A stretch of 64,000 nucleotides of DNA from Odiellus spinosus (Eukaryota; Arthropoda; Arachnida; Opiliones; Phalangiidae): assembly GCA_963920705.1 (NCBI GenBank), contig OY987229.1, positions 17,799,728 to 17,863,727 on the forward strand. The letters are read 5' to 3'. The translations under genes were made by a program, and so were the position numbers. Under the pieces are notes generated by a model. It did not search any database, was not told the origin of the DNA, and worked only from the letters and a program-made list of their open reading frames with translations. Shown in pieces: positions 20,935-31,149 of this stretch (the stretch's first letter is position 1; the number at the start of each line of letters is the position of its first letter).

Positions 20935-20952
20935 TGGTGCCGAAACCCGGGA
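20935..20952 (+). mobile_element. BEL/Pao-type primer-binding site (retrotransposon remnant)
   Basis: TGGTGCCGAAACCCGGGA is the tRNA primer-binding sequence that typically follows the 5' LTR of BEL/Pao elements. About 90 bp after it could be leader or gag start, but no gag or pol frame survives and no second LTR was found. I take it as a truncated remnant. Confidence 0.55.
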
Positions 20953-22761
20953 ATGCTTACGACCTTAAACTCGACCCAATATACGTTAAGAACAAGTAGT
21001 CGCGCGTTATCAGACATCTTTCGTTTCGGTTTATACTCCCTTTAAGAGATGGATTGGTTAAAAGCACCGTCAACATTGGGATAGAGAAAACACCCCACTA
21101 AAGTAAGGAGTTGGCTTTTTTTTTAAAGGTTAAATCTAAATTTTAGAGGTTCCCTACAAGTTAGAATGAAGGAATAACGTTCTGAAAGACACGTGAAACT
21201 AGCCCTTTAAGAAAAACAAATCTAAAAATAGAATTGACCCGATTTAACCCCCTAAAGATACACCTTGGAAAAGGTCAGGTTAAAGTTTTGGCTACAACGC
21301 TCAATAACACCCTTACGAGTGACAACTTTTCCAATTCAAAATCAGCTTATCTATGGAAATTTATGTTGCTTCTAAGAATACAACTTACTATAAGAAATTT
21401 AAGAATGTTTTTGAATTTACAACCCTCTGTTAACTCCCAAGAAAACGACAATATATTGAGAGATGACGAACCAATGATAGCTTTCAACAATAGATAGCCT
21501 TACACGTTTTGTACCTAACCAACAGGTCATGTACCCTGGGTTAGCATGGTCTGAGGCCAACAGACTAGCCTACAATATACCGTCCCTTTTCTTAGTACCA
21601 GGTGAGTTCGATCGCGAATATATAGACCCCCATAGAAAGGAGGACATGCAAGGGTTACTGACTTTGGAAAAAGCTTTGATAAAGTATGTGGTGTATCTTA
21701 AAGGGAGGGTGAATAGGAGAAAAAGGATTTTTTATCGATCCTTCTAAAAATAAAACCTATTTGCATAATACCCCTTCGTATTTCATTTACATTGCGCAAT
21801 CCCTTCAGGGGTATCTCTGCAAGTCTGCGAAAGAAATCGTTTGGCATTGAATTAAACAGCATTCGCAAGATACCCTACTTAAAAATCGACGCGTTACGTT
21901 CTACGTCTCGTGTTAGATTATTTCCAAGAGCAAAGGTATATTTTTTCCCCCAAATCAGACACACTTCTTGAAAGTTTCACCACTTAACGATATCAAATAG
22001 GTAGATCTAATTTTTTTAGTTGTATTCTTCGCCCTCCCATTAAAGAGTAGAATGAATGCTTCAAAAATCAATCATGAGTCGATGGTCCTTTGGGCAAAGA
22101 AGCCTAGAGTTCAAATTATATACAGAAATGGGACTGGGAGCTGTTTACATCTATAAACTGAAAGGGACTACCCAACAGTCCGAAAGGTTTCTAGAAACGT
22201 TTATTTAGTAAACCTTTTTCTCAACCACGAAGTTAATAATATTATAAAAGCAATAATTGAAATCTGAATCTAATAGAGATTACTTTGAGCATTAAAATCG
22301 TTTAAAATTCGGGGAAATGAACGCAAAAAGCCCCTTATTTTAAGATTAATGTTATTTGCCACCAAAATGAGTTGGTTTATGTTAGTTATTTGAAAAACAT
22401 TGATATAATGATGATCCTATTAGATTATTCCTAAGTTACGATAAAAGGTATATAGATTAAATCATAATAGAAATTAGTTTCTATGAGATTTAATTGGCGT
22501 AGAAAACCGTTGATAATTTTCTAATGAGTGCTTGTCAAATAAATAATTCGTGACAAAGAGCCACGGTTAGTTATTTTGGACAAAAGCCATTAATTTCCTT
22601 CATATCATGTGCAAACGTAATAAGAGGAAAGAAATTTAAATTTATCTGAAATATAACTTATTTAATCTTTCCCGGGAATATTTAGCTTTTAGAAATGAAA
22701 TTTCTTTAAAAAAACTATTGCTCATAGTAAAAACGAATCTATTTATACGCTATTAAGAATA

Positions 22762-23264
22762 CAGGGCTCCCAGCGCATAGCCCAGAAAAAAGTATAGGTA
22801 TTATAGGTAATTTATAGGTCCAAAAATATCAATTTATAGGACTTTTTATAGGTTTTTAGTTTCGAGAAATAGGGGTTTTATAGGTAGGTTTCGCTGACAT
22901 GTAATGCAATATAGGTTCTACAGCCTCTAGACCTGTCCCTCTGCCTTTCTTTGGCACTACTAGCTACTCACGCCCCTCTCGACAGTCTACCTAACCTCTA
23001 AAAAAATAGAGTAATAATTACCAGTGACCTAGGAGAGGAAACCTTTCTGCCACAGCTTGGTTTTTTGCAATCATTTGCACTTTTTCAAGCAAAAGTATAA
23101 TTTTTATAGTTTTATAGTTCATTCCTTTCGAATTTTATCACCGAAATTGAACAAATTCCCCAAAAAATAGGTATTATAGGTTAAAAAGTGAAATTATAGG
23201 TTTTTATAGGATCACTTCAGAATTATAGGTAATTATAGGTATTATAGGTGGTCTGGGAGCCCTG
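22762..23264. mobile_element. 503-bp hAT-like non-autonomous element
   Basis: The ends CAGGGCTCCCAG and CTGGGAGCCCTG are perfect 12-bp inverted repeats. AGAATA flanks both sides (22756-22761 and 23265-23270). Subterminal regions on both sides are dense in TATAGGTATTATAGG-like words, which may be transposase-binding repeats. No coding capacity. Confidence 0.75.
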
Positions 23265-23310
23265 AGAATATGTAGTTACATTAGGAATGCACAACGAAGA
23301 TGAAAAGTTT

Positions 23311-23492
23311 TTTATTATTAATTAAAAGACGAATACTTCATGGTGGTTATTAGATCTTATGTCTGGAGCTTTCGGACCATGGTCCTTCGGCAGAAGAAGT
23401 TTTTACTATGAGAAAGACCGCAGTCCGAAAGCTCCGACAAATAAAAGTTCTAATAACCGCCATGAAGTATCTGTCTTTTAATTAATAATAAA
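23311..23492. mobile_element. 182-bp foldback element
   Basis: 42-bp arms (23311-23352 and 23451-23492) are inverted copies with about 39 matches. The interior is also inverted (GGAGCTTTCGGAC against GTCCGAAAGCTCC), so nearly the whole element can form one hairpin. It is a MITE of unassigned family. Confidence 0.8.
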
Positions 23493-24297
23493 TAATATTA
23501 TACCATGGCAATTAAATTTACAATTACGAAGAGTGGGTTGAGTTTCAAGCTACCGAAGAAATGCCAACAACTTTCAAATCTTTTCGCCTAAAGTTTGTTA
23601 AAAATTATTAGAACTTATGGCTAAGTTGTGACTTAAATTTTATTTAAATTAAAATTTAAAAGCTACAAATAATTATGTGTGTTAATCACGTAAAGTTTCG
23701 TTTGTATTAAATTATAAACTTAATACTTTTATATTTTTTTGTTCATAAATATGTTGAAGGTTTTCCCCAAGATAATTTTTCTAATCTTATTTCACCTGGT
23801 ATTGGCAAAACGTTCAAACCAAGGGTATCCTAAATATCTACTATATGCTTAGAAATTAAAATAACCGAGCTTTGAGCTTGCCACCAATTCGAGGCGGAAT
23901 AGATTAAAATATTATTCAGAACTGCCATAATTCTCGTGTTAAATATATTTTTGTTTATAATAATCACAGATTTAATAAATTAAGTAGTAGTTACGATAAC
24001 TATTAATATTTGACACAGATTTTGAGCTTAGATCATGTTCGTTTTTGGCTAAGCTTTTAATTTAATGTTTGGTCAAATTTTTTAAATTCTTAGTTTTAAA
24101 AGATTTTCGATAAATATTTAAAAATTTTGTAAATTACACGCTCCAAAATTTTGCAGTACGCCTACTCATTCTTAAATGATACCACGTAGCATATTATAAT
24201 TTATGAATATATTAATACGTTAACTCATACGTTAACTCATTAAAATAAGATTAAGCCGAATTAACATCCTATATAAAAATGGTTATTATCTAAAACT

Positions 24298-24813
24298 CGC
24301 TTAGGCTCGACTTCAAATTAGGCTTAACTCGAACTTCAAATTAGGCTTAACTCGAACTTCAAATTAGGCTTAACTCGAACTTCAAATTAGGCTTAACTCG
24401 AACTTCAAATTAGGCTTAACTCGAACTTCAAATTAGGCTTAACTCGAACTTCAAATTAGGCTTAACTCGAACTTCAAATTAGGCTTAACTCGAACTTCAA
24501 ATTAGGCTTAACTCGAACTTCAAATTAGGCTTAACTCGAACTTCAAATTAGGCTTAACTCGAACTTCAAATTAGGCTTAACTCGAACTTCAAATTAGGCT
24601 TAACTCGAACTTCAAATTAGGCTTAACTCGAACTTCAAATTAGGCTTAACTCGAACTTCAAATTAGGCTTAACTCGAACTTCAAATTAGGCTTAACTCGA
24701 ACTTCAAATTAGGCTTAACTCGAACTTCAAATTAGGCTTAACTCGAACTTCAAATTAGGCTTAACTCGAACTTCAAATTAGGCTTAACTCGAACTTCAAA
24801 TTAGGCTTAACTC
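24298..24813. repeat. 23-bp minisatellite, about 22 copies
   Basis: Near-identical 23-bp units with core CTTAACTCGAACTTCAAATT. The first unit is diverged and the rest are almost uniform, which suggests recent amplification. It ends about 200 bp before the DGK stop codon. Confidence 0.97.
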
Positions 24814-25014
24814 CTATTTAGGATTAATTATATCTGATTATAATTTTAAATAAGTTGTCAGGCAGCATTGTCCCTTAACAATATTTCCTAAAAATCCTGA
24901 AACGCTAGCCTTATGTCCATATAACGCTCTTCGAAACTTTGTATAAATATTAAATAACGCCATTTACAAAGAAACGCAATGCAAATTATGATATCAAAAT
25001 AAAGAGATCTGAGA

Positions 25015-25140
25015 TTAATTAAAATTGGCCTGGTTAAGCAACATAGTGGCTTGACCCTGATACGAGAAAAACAAAGTACAAGCAGTTTGTTCCCAAGGTT
25101 CTCCATCGACTTGAACTGGTAATCTTTCTTTCAAATGAAT
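25015..25140 (-). CDS. DGKE: DGK epsilon exon 5
   Basis: Acceptor TTTCAG|. It encodes [18 protein letters not shown] and ends after a short hydrophobic tail. VQVDGEPW is the canonical C-terminal DGK motif. The tail is shorter than in vertebrate DGKE. Confidence 0.9.
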   Translation of the reverse strand: MHLKERLPVQVDGEPWEQTACTLFFSYQGQATMLLNQANFN

Positions 25141-28107
25141 CTGAAATATTTCCAAATATGGAAATTCAAATTTCTCTTCGACTACAGGATTTAAAACGCT
25201 AAGCGTTTTTGCAAAAAAAATCAAACTTCATGAAGCAAAAATAAAAACGTGCAAGACTATCTGACCCTCTCATCTAGTTTGAAAATTACCTCCAAAATTG
25301 AAATGTTTAGTGGCGCCATCTAGTGTGGGCGGGATAGAAGAAATTTTTACTGATATTTATGAAAAATATTCGGGTAAAAATATAATAGTTGGCTGACACC
25401 CTGACATTGTCAATTTGTCATAAGATTTTAGTGGGAAATTTTTAAATGGTAGGCGCGAAATTTAAGTTGACACCGCTAGCGCCATCTACCTTTGAATATT
25501 GGTAAATTTAGGTTTTTAGATGTGAAACTGGTAAAACCTTAATATCCTATTGGGTCTAAACACTATCACTAACAATAGATTTTGTGCAACAAATAAAATT
25601 AGTTTTAGTTAAATAATCGTCCACCAGATTAAAAAACAATGAGGTACACGGTGCCATCTAGTGAAGACTGCCTAAACTAAATTTTCATGCATGATTTTTG
25701 AAAATTACTCAAGCAATAGATAAATAAACCAATCTTAAATTAATGCGTCTAGTTTGAAAATACCATCCCCAATTCAAAAACCAACCAAAATACAGGTATG
25801 TAGTGCCATTTGGCAATGGTGGGGTAAAATAAGTTGTTCCGTGTTATCGAAAACCATTTGGGCAAAAATATAATGAGTTGCAAACAAACTTAATGCGTAT
25901 AGGTTTCTCAATTACAGTTAAGAATTTGCCAGCCAATCATTTAGCAAACACTCAAGGCATAAATTTTTTATAAAACTCACTCTGACATGTCGTCCTTGTC
26001 CTATCCTTAATGGTTCCGATAATCCAATTTGTAGCTGCGCTATGTGAAAAGTTGAATAAACTCCAATGACTTCCAATAGACCATCGTCAAAACTTCAGAG
26101 AAAAAAAAAAAATAAGTTTATATTAGAAAATAAAACATAACCCTCTTTCTTGAACTACTGTATTTCACCAAGAAAGTATGGAAGTTACACTGGGAATTCT
26201 AAATGGTCAAGGGGTGGAATAGTTCAACTTTTTTAATTATGGTAGTAATTTGTAAACGTTTGAAATATCATTTACTGACGTCAATCATCAACAATGTTCC
26301 AGTTATGACGCTATAAGATAGATGGTATTCGCAAGCAAAAATTTAATTTCAGGAAATATTTGCAATCCACCCCCCAAAAATTTAATTTCATTTTTGCGCC
26401 ATAAAACTTTAAATAGACGTAACCAAAAATATTCATATCGATTTTGATTGATCAATTTCGTCAATCAGTATCAGTTACATTTATGTTAATTTACGATATT
26501 GGCTATAATTTGTAACTAACACGAGATTGTTTTCAATAAAACCAACCTGTGTCACAACTTCATGTTCTCTTTAAAAATAAATTTACCTTTGAATTGGTAT
26601 ATTTTTCCCAGCTGCATTTTGAGTCCATGGACGAACGCCAGCGCCCCAACTGGGAATGTTCAACACGACAACCGCTTCAACTTCTGGCAAGGAAATTTTC
26701 TGCTCGTCAATATAGATATCCATTTTTTCGTGTAAATTTTTGCATTGCCTTTCCAGAAAATTTTTCGTGCCGTAATGCATGTATAAAAACTGTTAATTAA
26801 GATTAAAATCATTAAATTCTCAAGTATTTAAAACAGGAAGCCCAGTTATCATTTCTGCTGCCTGTTAAAACAGACTGCAGAATACCTTCTTACCTTATTA
26901 AAAATACGACTGCTAAAAATGTAAAACTTGGATTGGCGAGTTTGATGAAAATTTAACGCCACTAAGGCATCAACTCCGACAGACGCGTAATTAACCATGA
27001 AAATGTCCTGCAAATAATATAAAATTAACTTATTATTATAGATTAATTACGCATTATTTTGTATAGAAATAGATTCATCACCTTCGATGGTTTACGTATT
27101 CCTAAATGCCTCAAATGACTAACGTGAATTTTCCAGCGATCCAAATGTGCTGGAGTGGCTTTCAAAATTTGGTCCAGGGCTCCAATAACGTCGAAATCTT
27201 CGCAAGAATGTCCTTCACCCCATCCCATAACCCTGGCTAAATCATTGCCCGTTCCTAGGGGTAAAATAGCTACTTCCGGATGAGGTTGAAGCTTTAATTT
27301 TTCTATCGCTGATAAAACCCAACCAACAGTACCATCACCACCAGCGACTAAAACCTTGCATCTATGATGTGGTATTAAACGCGCCCATTCTAGTCCACTT
27401 TCTGGAGGCAAATCAGCCAGATCAATAACCTGCGCGGGATTGAGAATACCGCGAAAAGCTCGTAATATCAAATCCCCATCGTTGTTTCCACTTTTTCGAT
27501 TGGCAATCACTACTAATGGAGTCCAGGGATCAAATTCAGGGGCTTTAACCTCACCCACAACGTGATGGCGACGTCCTTTCCAGCCTAACATTTTCATTTT
27601 GATGCAATATGGGGGTATGATAAAGGCTCGAAAACGACCAAAGTCGCATATTTCGGCAATCATGGGTTGGCAGTTTGTATGGATCGTTCGTTGGCACCAA
27701 CAGCAGCGTAAATCGCAGAGACCATTCTGCATTCCACACTCCTTTTCACATATTTCGCAAATTGATTCGTGTGGTAAGTTTCCTTTAATCCAATGATGTT
27801 TAAAACTTTTACCAGTCCCGCAGAGAGATTTGCAATAGAGAGTTTTATCAGCGACTTTGATGCACGAGTTATCGCTGCAAATATTACACGAATCGCAGTA
27901 CCAGCCATCAACGACTAGAGATTCGCAGACACTGCAATATGCCGTGTGTGACAGGATATCAATGGTATACCAATGGTGCCCTTTACTAACGTCTCGTATA
28001 GGAACTACGTAATTCTTCTGACGTCTGCACATTTTCCATAAAACGAGAGTCATGAGCATTGCAGCACCAGCGTAAAAACTAAACTGAAATGTGTACAAAA
28101 TTACCAT
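25015..28107 (-). CDS. DGKE: Diacylglycerol kinase epsilon
   Basis: Phosphorylates diacylglycerol to phosphatidic acid. The epsilon type is membrane-bound and works in phosphatidylinositol turnover. The five exons are 28107-27082, 27007-26894, 26789-26587, 26092-25981 and 25140-25015. All phases agree and give 526 residues, close to the usual size. There is an N-terminal hydrophobic segment at residues about 8-25. Two cysteine-rich C1 domains follow (about 44-97 and 104-154). The catalytic domain has [10 protein letters not shown] at 256-265 and [16 protein letters not shown] at 283-297. The accessory domain contains [33 protein letters not shown] and [10 protein letters not shown]. The epsilon assignment rests on having two C1 domains plus a membrane segment and no PH, SAM, EF-hand or ankyrin regions. 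The start ATG has a strong context (A at -3, G at +4). No missing catalytic residue was seen. Confidence 0.93.
25270..25885. repeat. Decayed ~165-bp tandem repeat in DGK intron 4
   Basis: A GCGCCATCTAG-type word recurs at 25312, 25478, 25650 and 25803 (spacings about 166, 172 and 153). Around the first and last occurrences the flanks also match (TCTAGTTTGAAAATTACC..CC..AATT before, and GGCAAAAATATAAT or GGTAAAAATATAAT after). The word is better conserved than its surroundings. Confidence 0.6.
25981..26092 (-). CDS. DGKE: DGK epsilon exon 4
   Basis: Acceptor CTGAAG| and donor AGA|GTGAGT. It encodes [20 protein letters not shown] and IGQGRHVR, the conserved DDGLLEV block. Confidence 0.9.
26587..26789 (-). 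CDS. DGKE: DGK epsilon exon 3
   Basis: Acceptor TTAACAG| and donor AAAG|GTAAAT. It encodes [19 protein letters not shown], then [19 protein letters not shown], matching the accessory-domain GGG/W region of DGKs. Confidence 0.9.
26894..27007 (-). CDS. DGKE: DGK epsilon exon 2
   Basis: 38 codons, acceptor TTTGCAG| and donor AAG|GTAAGA. It encodes [20 protein letters not shown], a conserved accessory-domain block that contacts the catalytic domain. Confidence 0.9.
27082..28107 (-). CDS. DGKE: DGK epsilon exon 1
   Basis: 342 codons covering the membrane segment, both C1 domains and most of the catalytic domain. The donor AAG|GTGATG ends in phase 0. Confidence 0.92.
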
Positions 28108-30899
28108 TTTAAAATTTATGCAAATGCAATTTTTAAAGCCTTGGCTTCATATTGGATGTTACAACACCCAATCTCCCAACGTTAAGCTTAGTTAATTTAC
28201 CTGGCAGGTTGGGACTACTTCCCACGTTAAATTCGTTAAAATCATGATGAAAGTTATTAACTTTGTGACATTTTTATAAAGACATTAACATTAATTAGAT
28301 ACGCAAGGAACGTCGAAAATTCAAATGTCAAAAATCAAACTTATGGATCCGAGAACCGACTCAACCGAGATCTATCAAAAATAGCAGACAGCATTAAGGT
28401 TCAGAATTTCTGACAGGGCTTGAGAATCGAGATTGCATGAGAGGGCTGAACAAATTCATTCTCAACAACTAATTTTAAACCAGATACATAAATCTTTTGC
28501 GCCACTTTTAAATGTTATAGGGATATAAATAGGTTTGTTTTGACCATTAGTATAAAATAAAATAAAAATTGACCGTTGATTCGGATTCCAACCTGCGAGC
28601 TACTGCTTTCAACATTGACTGACATTTATTACTCCATAATGTTACGTCTCTCTCCCTTATTAATACTCCAGGACTCGCGCGTTTTTCGATTTGGGGTTAC
28701 AGCATACATTTGATTTTAGCACCTCTTTGGAGACAGCCGGGTTCCCGGCCTTTGACAGCAAAGTTGGGGACACCAACTGCAAATCGGCCGCGGTATTAAT
28801 TGAGCTCACCGCCTACTTAGAGCGAACATTTGTCTAGCACACGACAGTTTGTATAATCAGCAGAAATACTCTTTTTCCTTTCTAAGCCTAACTTCCGCAA
28901 TAGTGAATAAGGGCAACTGAAAAATAAGTCTGTTGGGTGCAGTAATTTAAGGTCGTAAAAGTAACTATTAATAATGTAAAGTTTAAGTGTCGTCTGCTAC
29001 GATTGTTACTGGAGGCGGTGTTGAGCGGGTAACATTAAAATTGTTTTTTATTTAATAAAGGTAATAATTAAATCCAACTTAGGATGACTCGGCTGTTTCT
29101 TAGAATTTTTTTAAACATTACGGGTATATCACTAATTATACAGGGCGTATAATGTTACCATACCCTGTAACCTGTAACAGGCGCCAATATTTTTTAAGTT
29201 TTATTATCACGCTGCATATTTAATGATGTTTAATAACAATCTTGCCATTTTTAATATGACAGGAGAAAATTACGCTGCAAGCGATAGGTATACAAAATAA
29301 AATAATTTTTTACGTAAAAATACTATAACCCTACGTAACCCTTGGTTCAAAAAACTTATATGCATTTCAAATTAGACTTAATTTGAAAAACGTATAAAAT
29401 AAAGCCTTAAGGACACGTTAAATTGCCACAAACATATTCAAAAATTTGTGTTTATGTTGGGGGCAGTTAGCTATTGTTCGATCTAAACCTTAGCGCTTAA
29501 ATATTAAAAATATGAAGAACCAAAACAAATTTAAAGGGACGAAAAAAATAAAAATCAACATTTTGTGAGAGATTTAAACTTAAATAAAGTCAATTGAAGC
29601 AAGCAAAAATTAACAAAATAATTTTTGAAATGAAATATAATTATTCGTGTCATCTTTCCTTTAAGCACTAGTTCCCAAATTTGATTTTCAGACAACCACA
29701 ATTATTTTCGAATTAAAGTTTTTCTAGGAGACACTTCATTTCGTTGAATGGGAAAAAAAGGATGTTATTAAAAATGCATCAATATTTACGAAGAAATCAG
29801 AAAGGTAAGAGAGGCTTTAGAAATTAATGGTTCAATTTCTATGTAAATTAAATATAATTTTTATTTTCGGAGTTTTGTAAAATTGGTTTCCTTCTGTTCA
29901 ATAATAAATTTTCTGAATTTTAACACAAGTACTATAAACAAATAATTCGTAAAGCAATATAGAAGTAATATTGGAATTTAGGCTTCTATTAAGTTCCTAC
30001 TAATAGCCCAAGGAAGAGCTCCACCCCTCAACCGGGCACCCACCATCAAAATTTTACCTTATTGCATAGCTTAATGAATTTAATGATACTTGTCCTTTAA
30101 TTAAATCCAAATATTTGTTTTAGTCATGTGTAAATTATTTTTTCTTGGAATGGATTCATATATAAATATAGACGGAATGATCAACATTTTCCCTTTAATG
30201 TATCCCGACTCATATGCCAGAAGAAAATTAGGCCCCTCCTACCAAAACTTTACAAAACTATTTATTGGGTCTAAAATTTACGTTTTGATGACGTTTCTCA
30301 CAAGAGATAAAAATAGGGTGACCGCTTCCCGCGAACCTCGCGAGGCCGCCGGCGCCGAGATCACAATCTAACGAGAGTATTCGTTAGCGGACTGCTAAGA
30401 CCCGCCTCCTCTTATAGAATGGATTAGCTGGACTAAGACACAGACTAAAAGCCTGTTGATCATTCCCTCTATATTTATGTATGAATTCTTGTTCTTGAAT
30501 AAACTTATTTCAGGGTCATAAGAGTCAGTTGGAGAATTCAACGTATGAGAATTGGTTTCAAATAAATATTCGGACGTGCTTAACTTGATACGCGCTGAAA
30601 CCTCAAAGCAGCGTGATAATGATCTACTGGTATCGATATAACTATAAATTTAATTTGAGAGGCTATCAAAATATTTTAAATTCAATTATATAGTTTATTT
30701 TGATAGTAAGGAACGGCTATAAATTTTGCAACGTTCCATTTGGTAGCTTCTAATAATAAATTTTATTTTGAAACTAAATGTCAGAAGTAAATTTATCCAG
30801 GGACAAGTTATCCCCCTCATGCGCACAACGGATCACGCATCAATTTTTAATTTAAAAGTAGTAATAACCAAAAGAAAATTAATTTCAATTTATTCTGGC

Positions 30900-31149
30900 T
30901 TAAAGAGTGAATGCAACCTAACAACAAGTTATTTTTTATCAATTCCTTAACCTTTAAAATAGGCCTAATCCACCAGTAAAACACTTTTCAAACAAATATT
31001 AAAAAAGAAATAAATTTAAAACTTACCATCATGGGGATCTAGTTTAATATTTGTTTTCTATTTTTTTTTTTTTATTGGTGGATTAGGCCTATTTAAACGA
31101 TAAGGAATCGATAAAAATATCTTGTTGATAGGTTGCATTCTCCCTTTAA
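30900..31149. mobile_element. TTAA-flanked foldback MITE, copy 2 (internally deleted)
   Basis: 250 bp with TTAA at both ends. The left end is AGAGTGAATGCAACCTAACA and the right end GGTTGCATTCTCCCTTTAA. The inner arms are present (CCTAATCCACCAGTAAAA against its inverse), but the central hairpin of copies 1 and 5 is gone. Confidence 0.8.

Larger units (their letters stand above)
16815..25014. other. 8.2-kb intergenic region, repeat-rich
   Basis: Lies upstream of the SDR gene and downstream of the DGK gene. It holds a degenerate repeat (17.44-17.87 kb), TTAA MITE copy 1, a BEL/Pao primer-binding site, a hAT-like element, a 182-bp foldback element and a 23-bp satellite, all listed separately. 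Short open frames (for example 21234-21497 and 21529-21747) show no recognisable domain, and I do not call genes. Confidence 0.6.

Noticed and set aside
21234-21747. Two adjacent plus-strand frames (87 and 72 residues) after the BEL-type primer-binding site
   Set aside because: I checked whether they could be gag remnants. No Cys-His box or protease motif, and the frames are separated by stops.
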